The notes under the pieces are model-generated. The model had not been told where the DNA came from. It did no database searches and saw only the letters and a list, made by a program, of their open reading frames with translations. From JBNRMW01 sp050309795 (lineage in GTDB: Bacteria; Bacillota_I; Bacilli_A; Erysipelotrichales; Erysipelotrichaceae): a DNA stretch of 64,000 nt. The position numbers were made by a program, and so were the translations under genes. The stretch is taken from contig JBNRMW010000019.1 in NCBI GenBank assembly GCA_050309795.1, positions 1 through 64,000 of the forward strand, written 5' to 3'. Numbering within the stretch: the stretch's first letter is position 1; each line of letters opens with the position of its first letter. Of the stretch, positions 25,274 to 34,267 are shown one piece after another.

Positions 25274-25714
25274 ATGAAAGTAATTGTACAAAGAGTGATG
25301 AAAGCCCACTGTGTCGTCGACCAAGAAACGGTGAGTGCAATTGGTCAGGGATTTGTTTTGTTGGTTGGATTTGAACAAGGCGATCAAATGGAACAACTGG
25401 AATGGATGGCCCAAAAAATAGCAAAGTTGCGCATCTTTGAAGATCATCAAGAAAAAATGAATCTCGATCTTCAACAAGTTCAGGGAGAAATCCTATCTAT
25501 TTCTCAATTTACACTAGCAGCAGAGGTGACCAAAGGTAATCGTCCGAGTTTTGTAAAGGCGATGGAAGCCCAACAAGCCCAATCCTATTTTACAATTTTT
25601 AATGAGAAATTAAGGTCTCAGGGATTGGTGGTCAAAGAAGGGGTTTTTCAAGCCCATATGGAAATCCACCTCGTCAACGATGGACCAGTAACCATCATCA
25701 TAGAAAGGGAATAA
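25274..25714 (+). CDS. dtd: D-aminoacyl-tRNA deacylase
   Basis: 146 residues, standard DTD length. It has the S-Q-F-T-L motif (77-81) and near the end N-D-G-P-V-T (135-140), corresponding to the usual N-x-G-P-V-T whose cis Gly-Pro gives chirality proofreading. The enzyme frees tRNAs charged with D-amino acids or glycine on tRNA-Ala. First gene of a run that goes on with folD, DUF951 and ychF with little or no spacing (2 bases to folD). Confidence 0.93.
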   Translation: MKVIVQRVMKAHCVVDQETVSAIGQGFVLLVGFEQGDQMEQLEWMAQKIAKLRIFEDHQEKMNLDLQQVQGEILSISQFTLAAEVTKGNRPSFVKAMEAQQAQSYFTIFNEKLRSQGLVVKEGVFQAHMEIHLVNDGPVTIIIERE

Positions 25715-25716
25715 AA

Positions 25717-26565
25717 ATGAGTCAAATCATGAGTGGCAGAAAACTGCGAGATGAAAAAATTAACCAATTTGCCCAAGTGGTAAAAACCTACAAAGAACAG
25801 GGAAGGCGTGCGCCCCATTTAGCGGTCGTGTTAGTTGGTGAAGATCCCGCTTCCATGACTTATGTCCGAAACAAACAACGCGCCTGTAAGCGAGCCGGCT
25901 TTACGTCCAGCAAATACGAATTGGACAAAGATACGACCCAAGCTAAATTGAATGCCTTAATCGATCACTTAAATGAAGACGACGATGTCGATGGCATTTT
26001 GGTGCAATTTCCAATTCCACCGCATTTAAGTCAACAAGAAACCATCGAACGGATTTACCCAGCAAAAGATGTAGACGGCCTACATCCCCGTAATGTGGCG
26101 GCGCTAACTTTAAATAAAAAGGGAATTATTCCCTGCACACCGAAGGGTATTGTCGAATTATTAAAGAAACATGAAGTGGAGATGTCGGGTAAATTGGCAG
26201 TGGTTATTGGTCGTTCCTCTCTAGTGGGGAGACCGGCAGCTCAATTGATGTCGAACGAAGATTCAACCATTGTTCTTTGTCATTCTAAAACCGAAAATTT
26301 GAAGGCGTTAACCAGAATGGCGGATATTCTTATTGTTGCGATGGGCCAACCGCTTTATATCACCGCCGACTATGTAAAAGAAGGGGTGGTGCTAGTTGAT
26401 GTTGGGATTCACCAAATTAATGATAGAATAGTTGGGGATTGTGACCCAAACGCATACGAAAAGGCGTCCAGATATACGCCAGTTCCAGGTGGTGTGGGTC
26501 CAATGACCATTGCTAGTCTATTAGAAAATACACTAGAAGCTTACGAGGAAAACGATGTCCAATAA
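25717..26565 (+). CDS. folD: Methylenetetrahydrofolate dehydrogenase / methenyltetrahydrofolate cyclohydrolase
   Basis: 282 residues, normal for FolD. V-G-E-D-P-A-S-M-T-Y-V-R-N-K carries the catalytic Tyr and Lys; D-G-I-L-V-Q-F-P-I-P and P-G-G-V-G-P-M-T are the two signature blocks; V-V-I-G-R-S-S-L-V-G-R-P is the NADP-binding loop. It interconverts 5,10-methylene- and 10-formyl-THF in the cytoplasm. The downstream DUF951 gene overlaps it by 11 bases. Confidence 0.96.
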   Translation: MSQIMSGRKLRDEKINQFAQVVKTYKEQGRRAPHLAVVLVGEDPASMTYVRNKQRACKRAGFTSSKYELDKDTTQAKLNALIDHLNEDDDVDGILVQFPIPPHLSQQETIERIYPAKDVDGLHPRNVAALTLNKKGIIPCTPKGIVELLKKHEVEMSGKLAVVIGRSSLVGRPAAQLMSNEDSTIVLCHSKTENLKALTRMADILIVAMGQPLYITADYVKEGVVLVDVGIHQINDRIVGDCDPNAYEKASRYTPVPGGVGPMTIASLLENTLEAYEENDVQ

Positions 26566-26764
26566 AGTTTTTAATCTAGGTGATATTGTGGAAATGAAAA
26601 AACAACATCCCTGTAAAAAATCAAAAGAATTTGAGATTACGCGCATGGGCGCAGACATCAAAATCAAATGCTTAGGTTGTGGAGCACAGATTATGATGGA
26701 TCGTTTTGAGTTTCAGAGAAAGATGAAACGTGTTGTAAGAGTGGCACAACCAGAGGAGAATTAA
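26555..26764 (+). CDS. DUF951 family protein
   Basis: 69 residues. F-N-L-G-D-I-V-E-M-K-K-x-H-P-C at the start and C-L-G-C-G at the centre are the DUF951 signature; the Cys and His residues suggest a small metal-binding fold. In Bacillota this gene usually stands directly before ychF, as here (its TAA shares a base with the ychF ATG). Function unknown; the linkage suggests a translation role. Confidence 0.88.
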   Translation: MSNKVFNLGDIVEMKKQHPCKKSKEFEITRMGADIKIKCLGCGAQIMMDRFEFQRKMKRVVRVAQPEEN

Positions 26765-27861
26765 TGTCATTAACTGCAGGTATCGTCGGGCTTCCCAATG
26801 TTGGGAAGTCCACATTATTTAACGCTATAACCAAATCCCAAGTCGAAGCCGCCAATTATCCTTTTGCGACCATTGATAAAAATGTTGGGGTCGTGACGGT
26901 TCCCGATCCGCGTGTGGGCCGCTTATCCGCTATTTTTAAGCCAAAAAAGACGATTTATACGACTTTTGAGTTTACGGATATCGCTGGTCTTGTCAAAGGA
27001 GCTTCCGAAGGGGAAGGCTTGGGCAACAAATTTCTCGGTCATATTCGCGAAGTTGACGCCATCTGTCATGTCGTTCGCTGTTTTCATGATGAAGATATTA
27101 GCCATGTGGCTGGACGAATCGATCCCATTGAAGATATTGAAGTCGTTGAATTGGAACTCTTGTTAGCAGACATTCAAACCGTGGACAATCGATTTGAAAA
27201 ACTAGAGAAAAAATTAAAAAACGATAAAAGCGTCGGTATGGAATACGAAGCCCTTAAGAAAATAAAACAAGCTTTAGATGCAGGAAAACCTGCCAGTAGT
27301 GTGTCGTTGAATCCGGAAGAAGAGAAACTAATAAAAACCTATCATTTATTAACCAAAAAACCTATGATTTATGTCGCAAATATCGATGAAGTCGACGTCG
27401 CTCAACCGGATAATAATGATGATTATTTGAAAGTAAAAGCCTACGCCCAAGAAGTGAACCGCAGCGTGGTGGCGATTAGTGCCCATATGGAAGAAGAGCT
27501 ATCAAGCTTAGACGACGCAGAAACGGCTTTATTTTTGGAAGATCTTGGCCTTCAGTCGTCGGGGTTAGATAAAATTGTCCATGAAGCGTATTCAATTTTA
27601 GGCTTAAAGACCTTCTTTACGGTGGGTAGCGACGAAGTCCGAGCTTGGACTTTTCATGATCAAATGAGTGCCTATGATTGTGCGGGCATCATTCATAGCG
27701 ATTTCCAACGTGGATTTATCCGAGCGGAAACCTATCACGTGGATGATCTTTTTGAGCTTAAAACAGAATTAGCCATTAAAGAAAAAGGACGACTACGTCT
27801 TGAAGGTAAACAGTATCTCGTCCGCGACGGGGATGTCCTTCATTTCCGTTTCAATGTTTAA
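26764..27861 (+). CDS. ychF: Ribosome-binding ATPase YchF/EngD
   Basis: 365 residues. The P-loop G-L-P-N-V-G-K-S-T-L-F-N-A, switch I region, D-I-A-G-L-V-K-G-A-S-E-G-E-G-L-G-N, and the N-x-x-E-like specificity stretch (A-N-I-D-E) identify YchF, which prefers ATP over GTP. The C-terminal TGS domain ends R-D-G-D-V-L-H-F-R-F-N-V. It binds ribosomes and affects stress response. Last gene of the dtd-folD-DUF951-ychF run. Confidence 0.96.
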   Translation: MSLTAGIVGLPNVGKSTLFNAITKSQVEAANYPFATIDKNVGVVTVPDPRVGRLSAIFKPKKTIYTTFEFTDIAGLVKGASEGEGLGNKFLGHIREVDAICHVVRCFHDEDISHVAGRIDPIEDIEVVELELLLADIQTVDNRFEKLEKKLKNDKSVGMEYEALKKIKQALDAGKPASSVSLNPEEEKLIKTYHLLTKKPMIYVANIDEVDVAQPDNNDDYLKVKAYAQEVNRSVVAISAHMEEELSSLDDAETALFLEDLGLQSSGLDKIVHEAYSILGLKTFFTVGSDEVRAWTFHDQMSAYDCAGIIHSDFQRGFIRAETYHVDDLFELKTELAIKEKGRLRLEGKQYLVRDGDVLHFRFNV

Positions 27862-27908
27862 ACCTATCCTATGATATAATATTCATATTCAAAAGGAGGA
27901 ATTTAAGT

Positions 27909-28232
27909 ATGAAATTAATATTAGCCATTGTCTCTAACGATGATAGTTCGAGTGTAACGTCAACGTTAACGAAGGCAAACTTCCAAGTAACTCGCTTAGC
28001 AACCACGGGCGGCTTTTTACGCTCGGGAAACACGACTTTAATCGTTGGAACCGATGATGACAAAGTCGACTACTGTATTGAGTTAATTGGTCAAGAATCT
28101 AAAAAACGGACAGAAATTGTCCCTTCCACCGCAAGCTACGACATCGGTCGGTTTGCTTCTTTCCCAGTAGAAGTTCCCGTTGGTGGAGCAACTATTTTTG
28201 TCATTGACGTTGAACAATTCCACAAACTATAA
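27909..28232 (+). CDS. darA: PII-like cyclic di-AMP receptor (DarA/PstA)
   Basis: 107 residues. The T-x-x-G-G-F-L-x-x-G-N-T-T core and the later G-G-A-T-I-F-V are the signature of DUF970/PstA proteins (YaaQ), trimeric PII-like receptors of c-di-AMP. It has no enzymatic domain; it relays the second messenger to unknown partners. A TATAAT at about 27874 and a strong AAGGAGGA precede it. pta follows after 12 bases, so they may be cotranscribed. Confidence 0.9.
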   Translation: MKLILAIVSNDDSSSVTSTLTKANFQVTRLATTGGFLRSGNTTLIVGTDDDKVDYCIELIGQESKKRTEIVPSTASYDIGRFASFPVEVPVGGATIFVIDVEQFHKL

Positions 28233-28244
28233 TAGGAGAATTTA

Positions 28245-29219
28245 ATGAATTTTTTTGATGAACTGAAACAAAAACTTGCGGGAAAACGCATAAAGATTGT
28301 CTTTCCAGAAGCTCACGATTTAAGAATATTAGCCGCAGCGGTTGATCTCCACCGCGATGAAGTTGTCGATCCCATCTTATTAGGGGATAAAGAGGTTGTC
28401 TCAAAATTAGCCAAAGATAACGGGTTGAAAATTAATGGCCTAACCATATATGATCCGAAAAACTATTCTTTACAACCATTAGTCGATGCGTTTGTCGAAC
28501 GCCGAGCTGGTAAAATTACGGAAGAACAAGCTCGTGAATTACTAAAAACCAATAATAACTATTTTGGAACGATGTTGGTACATACCAATCAAGCGGCAGG
28601 TTTGGTTTCAGGAGCCGACGGGTCCACCGCGGATACGATTCGCCCAGCTTTACAAATCATTAAAATGAAACCAGGATACAAAAAAGCTTCGGGGATTTTC
28701 TTCTTGGTGAAAGGTGAAGAACGTTTATTTATGGCGGATTGTGGCATTAATATTAATCCATCCGCCGAAGATTTAGCTGAATCGGCGGTCATCACCGATG
28801 TTACCGTTCGTCAGTTTGGATCAGAACCACGCATTGGCTTATTGTCCTTCTCAACAAAAGGATCCGCAAAATCAGCAGAAACTGAAAAAGTGATTGAAGC
28901 GCTGGCCCTAGCTAAAGAAATGAATCCGGATTTACTCATTGACGGTGAACTTCAATTTGATGCTGCCTATGTACCGGAAGTTGCTAAAAAGAAAGCGCCA
29001 GAATCACCTGTAGCTGGTCGTGTGAATACTTTTATTTTCCCAACCTTAGATGCAGGAAACATCGGCTATAAAATCGCTCAACGCTTAGGTGGCTACGAAG
29101 CGGTTGGTCCAATCTTACAAGGACTGAACAAACCAGTGAACGATTTATCCCGTGGTTGTGTCCAAAGAGACGTGTACAACCTAGCACTTGTTACCGCTGT
29201 TCAAGCCATTGATGAATAA
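28245..29219 (+). CDS. pta: Phosphate acetyltransferase
   Basis: 324 residues, single-domain Pta. I-V-F-P-E-A-H-D-L-R near the N-terminus, G-S-T-A-D-T-I-R-P-A-L-Q-I-I, and the C-terminal F-P-T-L-D-A-G-N-I-G-Y-K-I-A-Q-R-L are hallmarks. It converts acetyl-CoA and phosphate to acetyl-phosphate, the entry to ATP formation by acetate kinase; no ackA is in the window. The malic enzyme gene follows after 24 bases. Confidence 0.94.
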   Translation: MNFFDELKQKLAGKRIKIVFPEAHDLRILAAAVDLHRDEVVDPILLGDKEVVSKLAKDNGLKINGLTIYDPKNYSLQPLVDAFVERRAGKITEEQARELLKTNNNYFGTMLVHTNQAAGLVSGADGSTADTIRPALQIIKMKPGYKKASGIFFLVKGEERLFMADCGININPSAEDLAESAVITDVTVRQFGSEPRIGLLSFSTKGSAKSAETEKVIEALALAKEMNPDLLIDGELQFDAAYVPEVAKKKAPESPVAGRVNTFIFPTLDAGNIGYKIAQRLGGYEAVGPILQGLNKPVNDLSRGCVQRDVYNLALVTAVQAIDE

Positions 29220-29243
29220 CCATAGCTGCAGGGGGAAACAAAT

Positions 29244-30416
29244 ATGAGTCACAAAGAAGCGGCCTTAAAATTTCATAAAGATCATCAAGGAAAAGTTGCT
29301 ACTGGATTGCGGGCACCAATAACCGATAAGGAAACCTTGGGCTTAGCTTATACACCTGGTGTCGCTCAAGCGTGTTTAGAAATTGAAAAAGATCCTCAAA
29401 CAGCCTACGACTATACTTGGAAATCGCGAACAATTGCGGTTATATCGGATGGTACAGCGGTCTTAGGACTGGGGGATATTGGGCCAATGGCTTCGCTTCC
29501 TGTTATGGAAGGCAAATGTAATTTACTTAAATCCTTTGGTGGAGTCGATGCGGTTCCCATTGTTTTAGATGAAAAAGATCCTGAAAAATTAATCCAAATT
29601 ATTAAAGCCTTAGCGCCAACCTTTGGTGGAATCAATCTAGAGGACATTAGTGCCCCACGATGCATACAAATTGAACGGGCCTTAATTGAAGAACTAGATA
29701 TTCCTGTGTTTCATGACGATCAACATGGCACGGCCATTGTGGTTACAGCCGGCTTAATCAATGCTCTCAAACTCATCGGTAAATCCTTTGAAGAGTTAAA
29801 GGTCGTGGTCTCCGGAGTTGGGGCTGCGGGTTCATCAATAATTCGGATGCTCCATCAAGTCGGGGTTCGTCAAATTTATGGATTCAACCGGAATGGTGTG
29901 TTGAATCGCGATAAACTTGAACAAGCTGATTTTTTACAAAGAGAATTGATTGAAATCACCAATCCAACCAACGAAGACGTTACTTTAGAACAAGCCATGG
30001 TGAAGGCCGACGTCTTTATCGGGGTTTCCGCTGGAAAAATTGTTTCCGAAGCCATGGTGGCATCGATGAATGAAAATGCGGTGGTGTTTGCTTTGGCGAA
30101 CCCAGAACCGGAGATTACGTATGTGTTAGCTAAAAAAGCTGGTGCTCGGGTTGTTGGTACCGGCCGTAGCGATGCTCCAAATCAAGTGAATAATGTTTTG
30201 GTCTTTCCAGGGTTGTTTAAAGGCGCCCTGGCTTCCAGAGCAACAAAAATCACAGAAGAAATGAAGCTTGCGGCGGCATATGGTTTAGCGAGTTTGATTG
30301 ATGAAAACCAACTAAAGGAAGAGTATGTGATTCCCGAAGTCTTTGATCCGCGCGTAGCGGACGTTGTAGCCAAAGCGGTGATGGATGAAGTAGAGCGCCA
30401 ACAAACTCAGAAGTAA
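29244..30416 (+). CDS. NAD(P)-dependent malic enzyme
   Basis: 390 residues, the short bacterial malic enzyme (no fused Pta domain). Y-T-P-G-V-A-Q holds the catalytic Tyr, S-D-G-T-A-V-L-G-L-G-D-I-G-P and F-H-D-D-Q-H-G-T-A the metal and substrate sites, and V-S-G-V-G-A-A-G-S-S-I the dinucleotide fold. It decarboxylates malate to pyruvate. Position after pta groups pyruvate and acetyl-CoA metabolism in one transcript. Confidence 0.93.
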   Translation: MSHKEAALKFHKDHQGKVATGLRAPITDKETLGLAYTPGVAQACLEIEKDPQTAYDYTWKSRTIAVISDGTAVLGLGDIGPMASLPVMEGKCNLLKSFGGVDAVPIVLDEKDPEKLIQIIKALAPTFGGINLEDISAPRCIQIERALIEELDIPVFHDDQHGTAIVVTAGLINALKLIGKSFEELKVVVSGVGAAGSSIIRMLHQVGVRQIYGFNRNGVLNRDKLEQADFLQRELIEITNPTNEDVTLEQAMVKADVFIGVSAGKIVSEAMVASMNENAVVFALANPEPEITYVLAKKAGARVVGTGRSDAPNQVNNVLVFPGLFKGALASRATKITEEMKLAAAYGLASLIDENQLKEEYVIPEVFDPRVADVVAKAVMDEVERQQTQK

Positions 30417-30452
30417 TGTTACGTGCTATGATCAAACAAAGGAGATTACTAA

Positions 30453-31148
30453 ATGGATATCAAACAAATAACCGATCAGTTATTTTCAAATGAAACGCTG
30501 GAAACCTTAGCGGATCAATTTGGAGTCAGCAAAGAATCGGTTGCTCTTGCGACACAACAAGCCGTGCCTGCTCTGCTTCAACAATTGTATCAAAACGCCC
30601 AAGACGAAGAAAAGGCAGCTTCTTTAGAAAAAGCTTTAGACGATCATCGTGAAGATCCGTTTTCGGATGTTTTAACTAATTTAGTCCAAGCAGATACCAA
30701 CGACGGTTCAAAAATACTTGGTCACATTTTCGATCAAAAACAAGACCAGGTCATTCATGGCTTAGGAAACACCTCGGGGATTGGTGCGGGGAACATGGGT
30801 TCTTTACTCATGATGCTGGCGCCGTTGCTCTTATCGTTTTTAGGTAAACAAAAACAAAAAACGACTCCTAAGGAAGAATCGTCCGGAAATATTTTGGGCG
30901 ATTTGCTTGGAAAAATTGGCGGTAGGTCGACTGAAAAAACATCCTCCGGTGGTGGTATTGGCGACTTATTAGGGGGTTTAACGAAATCTAAAACCTCGAA
31001 ATCTTCGGGTGGATCGATTGCGGATTTACTTGGTAAAGTCACTAGAGACTACGCACAACAAGAAAAAACCGATACAAATGTTTTAGAAGAAGTATTGGGT
31101 GGCGATCTCTTAGGAAATATCCTTGGTGGGTTGTTTAACAAAAAGTAA
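30453..31148 (+). CDS. DUF937 family protein
   Basis: 231 residues. The N-terminal ~110 residues form a helical DUF937 domain (L-A-D-Q-F-G-V-S-K-E-S-V-A-L-A). The rest is low-complexity, with repeated G-G-I-G-D-L-L-G-G-L / S-I-A-D-L-L-G-K / N-I-L-G-D-L-L-G-K motifs, a pattern common in this family. A hydrophobic segment (about 111-128) may insert in the membrane. Function unknown. It follows malic enzyme after 36 bases with its own AAGGAG site and ends in a terminator. Confidence 0.78.
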   Translation: MDIKQITDQLFSNETLETLADQFGVSKESVALATQQAVPALLQQLYQNAQDEEKAASLEKALDDHREDPFSDVLTNLVQADTNDGSKILGHIFDQKQDQVIHGLGNTSGIGAGNMGSLLMMLAPLLLSFLGKQKQKTTPKEESSGNILGDLLGKIGGRSTEKTSSGGGIGDLLGGLTKSKTSKSSGGSIADLLGKVTRDYAQQEKTDTNVLEEVLGGDLLGNILGGLFNKK

Positions 31149-31152
31149 ATAG

Positions 31153-31184
31153 AAACAGAGATTTTAAAAAATCTCTGTTTTAAT
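31153..31184 (+). terminator. Terminator after the DUF937 gene
   Basis: A perfect 13-bp stem, AAACAGAGATTTT with AAAATCTCTGTTT (31153-31165, 31168-31180), then TTAATTT. A TATAAT for ispF follows at 31191-31196. Confidence 0.78.
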
Positions 31185-31218
31185 TTGGTGTATAATAAGC
31201 CTATTAGGTGGTGAAAAG

Positions 31219-31707
31219 ATGTATCGAATTGGCCAATCAACGGATATTCATCAATTAGTTGAAAACCGCAAACTGATCATAGGTGGAGTTCTAATCGATC
31301 ACCCTTTTGGTTTGTTGGGACATAGCGATGCGGATGTCTTAGTCCATGTAATTGCGGAGGCTTTATTGGGGGCGTTATCTCTTGGCGATTTAGGCCGACA
31401 TTTTCCCGACACCGATGCGCGCTTTAAGGACATCAATTCCTTAGATTTATTAAAAGAAGTGTATAAAATGGTCGTTTCAAAGGGTTACAAAGTGGTGAAT
31501 ATTGATAGTTTGGTGATGATTGAACAACCAAAATTAGCCCCTTATTTAGAACTTATGAAACAACAAATATGTCCGCTATTGAACATTCAAAACGATCAAC
31601 TCAACCTCAAAGCAACGCGTGGCGAGAAATTGGGCTTTATCGGTCGCCAAGAAGGGGTTGTCGCTCAAGCGGTGGTGCTTTTAAAGAAGGTGAATAATCA
31701 TGAGTAA
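31219..31707 (+). CDS. ispF: 2-C-methyl-D-erythritol 2,4-cyclodiphosphate synthase
   Basis: 162 residues, standard length. Metal ligands are Asp9 and His11 (S-T-D-I-H) and His43; G-H-S-D-A-D-V-L and H-F-P-D-T-D are the other signature blocks, and K-A-T-R-G-E-K-L-G-F-I-G-R is the C-terminal motif. The enzyme makes the cyclic diphosphate in the MEP route to isoprenoids, so the cell probably uses MEP rather than mevalonate. Other MEP genes are not in the window. The HD-domain gene overlaps its end by 8 bases. Confidence 0.95.
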   Translation: MYRIGQSTDIHQLVENRKLIIGGVLIDHPFGLLGHSDADVLVHVIAEALLGALSLGDLGRHFPDTDARFKDINSLDLLKEVYKMVVSKGYKVVNIDSLVMIEQPKLAPYLELMKQQICPLLNIQNDQLNLKATRGEKLGFIGRQEGVVAQAVVLLKKVNNHE

Positions 31708-32938
31708 AAGATTACATGAAATGAAAGTATTAAGAGATCCAGTCCATGAATATGTGCGGATTGAAGAGCCGGTCATCTGGCAACTTTTGGATACGCGGGA
31801 GTTTCAGCGTTTACGTCGCATTCATCAACTTGGGGGGACGTATCAGGTGTATCATGGGGCAGAACATTCCCGTTTTTCTCATTCTTTAGGGGTTTATGAA
31901 ATTGCCCGGCGGATGATTAATGAAGTTAAGGACTTAAAAAATCATTTAACTTATCCACAGCAACAAGCTTTATTATGTGCGGCCTTATTACACGATATTG
32001 GACATGGACCATTCAGTCATGCTTTTGAGCAAATATCGAAGATTCATCACGAAGAGATGAGTGCTCAAATCATATTAGGAAATACTCAAATTAACCAAGT
32101 TTTACACAAAGAACGAGAATCCTTGCCAGAAGAAGTGGTTGCTATTTTACAGCACCAACATCCAAACCCCATCTTATCTCAATTAGTCTCGGCACAATTA
32201 GACTGTGACCGGATGGACTATTTACTTCGAGACGCCTTTTTTACGGGAGTAAGTTATGGCAAATACGATTTGGAAAGAATCTTGAGAACCATGCGTATTC
32301 GTGACAACAAAGTCGTCGTCAAAGCAAGTGGAATTTCAGCCGTCGAAGATTACATCATGGCCCGCTATCAAATGTACTGGCAGGTGTATTATCATCCAAC
32401 ATCTCGAGCCTTTGAGATTCTTCTGTTTAAATTGTTTAAACGAATTGCTGATGTCTTCAAAGAGAATCCGGAAGAAATTGATCGTTGTGTGCCTTTTCTT
32501 AGACCATTTCTAGATAATGGAACGATGACGATTGATCAACATTTATTTTTAGATGAAGACACCATTATGCATGGCTTTAAGTTGTTATCGAGCCAATCAA
32601 AGGATTCTGTGCTAAAAGATTTAGCCCGTCGGGTCTTAGAGAGAGACTTGTTCAAGTTTGTGGATTATTTTGATGAACATCAATTACAAGGTATTGTCGA
32701 CGGTGTTCGCCAATCGGGTTATGACCCCACGTATTATATGGAAGTGGACTTAGCCCATCAAAAACCTTATATCCCTTATATTAGTGATAAAGGAAATCCA
32801 ATTTGGGTGCTCGACAAAGATGGCATTCAAATTAAGGAATTATCGAAAGTTTCCCCCATCGTCGATGCGATTATTAAAGCCAACGTCGATGTTGATAAAA
32901 AGGTGTTTTTCCCCTTAGAAAGGTCAATATATGAATAA
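31700..32938 (+). CDS. HD-domain phosphohydrolase (YwfO/dNTPase-like)
   Basis: 412 residues. The HD site is L-L-H-D-I-G-H-G-P-F-S-H (about 97-108), with an upstream Q-R-L-R-R-I-H-Q-L-G and R-F-S-H-S-L-G-V-Y, and L-D-C-D-R-M-D-Y-L downstream: the pattern of the YwfO/SAMHD1-like dGTPase-related proteins. It probably hydrolyses (d)NTPs or a related nucleotide. Its end overlaps the aminopeptidase start by 8 bases. Confidence 0.88.
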   Translation: MSKRLHEMKVLRDPVHEYVRIEEPVIWQLLDTREFQRLRRIHQLGGTYQVYHGAEHSRFSHSLGVYEIARRMINEVKDLKNHLTYPQQQALLCAALLHDIGHGPFSHAFEQISKIHHEEMSAQIILGNTQINQVLHKERESLPEEVVAILQHQHPNPILSQLVSAQLDCDRMDYLLRDAFFTGVSYGKYDLERILRTMRIRDNKVVVKASGISAVEDYIMARYQMYWQVYYHPTSRAFEILLFKLFKRIADVFKENPEEIDRCVPFLRPFLDNGTMTIDQHLFLDEDTIMHGFKLLSSQSKDSVLKDLARRVLERDLFKFVDYFDEHQLQGIVDGVRQSGYDPTYYMEVDLAHQKPYIPYISDKGNPIWVLDKDGIQIKELSKVSPIVDAIIKANVDVDKKVFFPLERSIYE

Positions 32939-34166
32939 CTATCAAAACAGAAGAAACAAATTATTTGAAAATTTAGCCCAAAACAGTTTATCCATTTTAT
33001 TTTCGGGCAGCCCTGTCCGTAAGAGTGCGGATGCGGATTATCCCTTCGAAGCCAATCGCAATTTTTTCTATTTAACAGGGATTGAGGAACCCGAAGCCGT
33101 ATTGGTTTTGATCAAAACCGATCAACTTAAAAAATCCTTTTTATTCATTCGCGACATCGATGAAATGATGGAAAAATGGGTTGGTATTTATATTCGCCCT
33201 CAACAAGCTCAAGAGATTTCGGGGGTAGACCAGGTGTTGTTTCGTTCAACCTTCAAAGATTTCTTAGGCCGTCAATTACTATTTAACGCGATTGATACCC
33301 TCTACTTAGATGGAGATCGTCAGCGGGCGGATGCACGTCCCCTTGAAGGCGAACGGTTTGCTTTAAAAATGAAGAAAAGCTATCCTTTATTGAATTATCG
33401 TGACTTGTCCGATTTGGTGTTTTCTCAACGATTAATCAAAGACGACCAAGAAATTGCGAAAATACGTCAAGCCATTGATATTACAAATAAAGGGTTGCAG
33501 TTTATGTTGAAAAACATGAAACCCCAGCAATTTGAATATGAATATTTAGCCGATGTGCGTTATGTTTACAATAAACATGGAGCAAGTGAAATGTTTGATT
33601 CGATTGTGGCTTCTGGCCCGAATGGTGTCATCCTTCATTATGTTGCGAATGATCGAAAAACAAGCGATGGAGATTTATGTCTCTTTGACTTAGGGGCGAA
33701 AAAAGATGGTTACGGCGCCGATATTTCGCGGACTTATCCAGTTTCTGGTAAATTTAGCGCGCGTCAAAAACAACTGTATACCATCGTATTAGGAGCAATG
33801 GAGCGTGTGAAAGCCTATGCTCGGCCAGGGGTAACCCTTGCACAACTCAACCAACAAGTCATCGATTACTATGGGAAAGCTTTAGTACAGATCGGTCTTA
33901 TCCAAGATCAGAGCGAGGTATCTAAATACTACTATCACTCTGTTTCCCATTTCTTAGGACTGGATACCCACGATGTTGGTGGAAGTATGGGCTTAATGCT
34001 TGAACCAGGTCATGTTATTACCAATGAACCAGGTTTGTATATTGAAGAAGAACAAATCGGTATCCGTCTTGAAAATGATTTGTTAATTACAGAAAACGGA
34101 TGTGAAGATCTCTGTGTTGATGTCCCATTGTCAATTACTGAGATTGAGTCATTAATGAAACGCTAG
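32931..34166 (+). CDS. pepP: Xaa-Pro aminopeptidase (M24B, aminopeptidase P)
   Basis: 411 residues: an AMP_N creatinase-like N-terminal domain (F-L-F-I-R-D-I-D-E) and a pita-bread catalytic domain. Metal ligands lie in F-D-L-G-A-K-K-D-G-Y-G-A-D-I-S-R-T, H-S-V-S-H-F-L-G-L-D-T-H-D-V-G, N-E-P-G-L-Y-I-E and I-R-L-E-N-D. It frees N-terminal residues ahead of proline. A terminator follows directly, ending the ispF-HD-pepP transcript. Confidence 0.93.
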   Translation: MNNYQNRRNKLFENLAQNSLSILFSGSPVRKSADADYPFEANRNFFYLTGIEEPEAVLVLIKTDQLKKSFLFIRDIDEMMEKWVGIYIRPQQAQEISGVDQVLFRSTFKDFLGRQLLFNAIDTLYLDGDRQRADARPLEGERFALKMKKSYPLLNYRDLSDLVFSQRLIKDDQEIAKIRQAIDITNKGLQFMLKNMKPQQFEYEYLADVRYVYNKHGASEMFDSIVASGPNGVILHYVANDRKTSDGDLCLFDLGAKKDGYGADISRTYPVSGKFSARQKQLYTIVLGAMERVKAYARPGVTLAQLNQQVIDYYGKALVQIGLIQDQSEVSKYYYHSVSHFLGLDTHDVGGSMGLMLEPGHVITNEPGLYIEEEQIGIRLENDLLITENGCEDLCVDVPLSITEIESLMKR

Positions 34167-34170
34167 ATTA

Positions 34171-34197
34171 AAAAGAGCATTATTGCTCTTTTTTTTG
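34171..34197 (+). terminator. Terminator after pepP
   Basis: AAAAGAGCA (34171-34179) pairs with TGCTCTTTT (34184-34192), loop TTAT, followed by more T. It separates pepP from the V-ATPase operon. Confidence 0.85.
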
Positions 34198-34230
34198 AAA
34201 ACCCTTTCACCTAAAAAAATAGATTAAATG

Positions 34231-34249
34231 ATTTGACCGTCGGTCAAAT
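34231..34249. promoter_or_regulatory. Perfect 19-bp palindromic operator before the TetR/V-ATPase operon
   Basis: ATTTGACCG-T-CGGTCAAAT, symmetric at every position around one central T, lies 18 bases before the TetR-family start codon. TGACCG/CGGTCA half-sites are common in TetR-family operators. Position suggests autoregulation and control of the whole V-ATPase operon. A clear promoter was not located; TTGACC inside the palindrome might be part of a -35 box. Confidence 0.65.
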
Positions 34250-34267
34250 GTCTGTTAATGTTTTCAT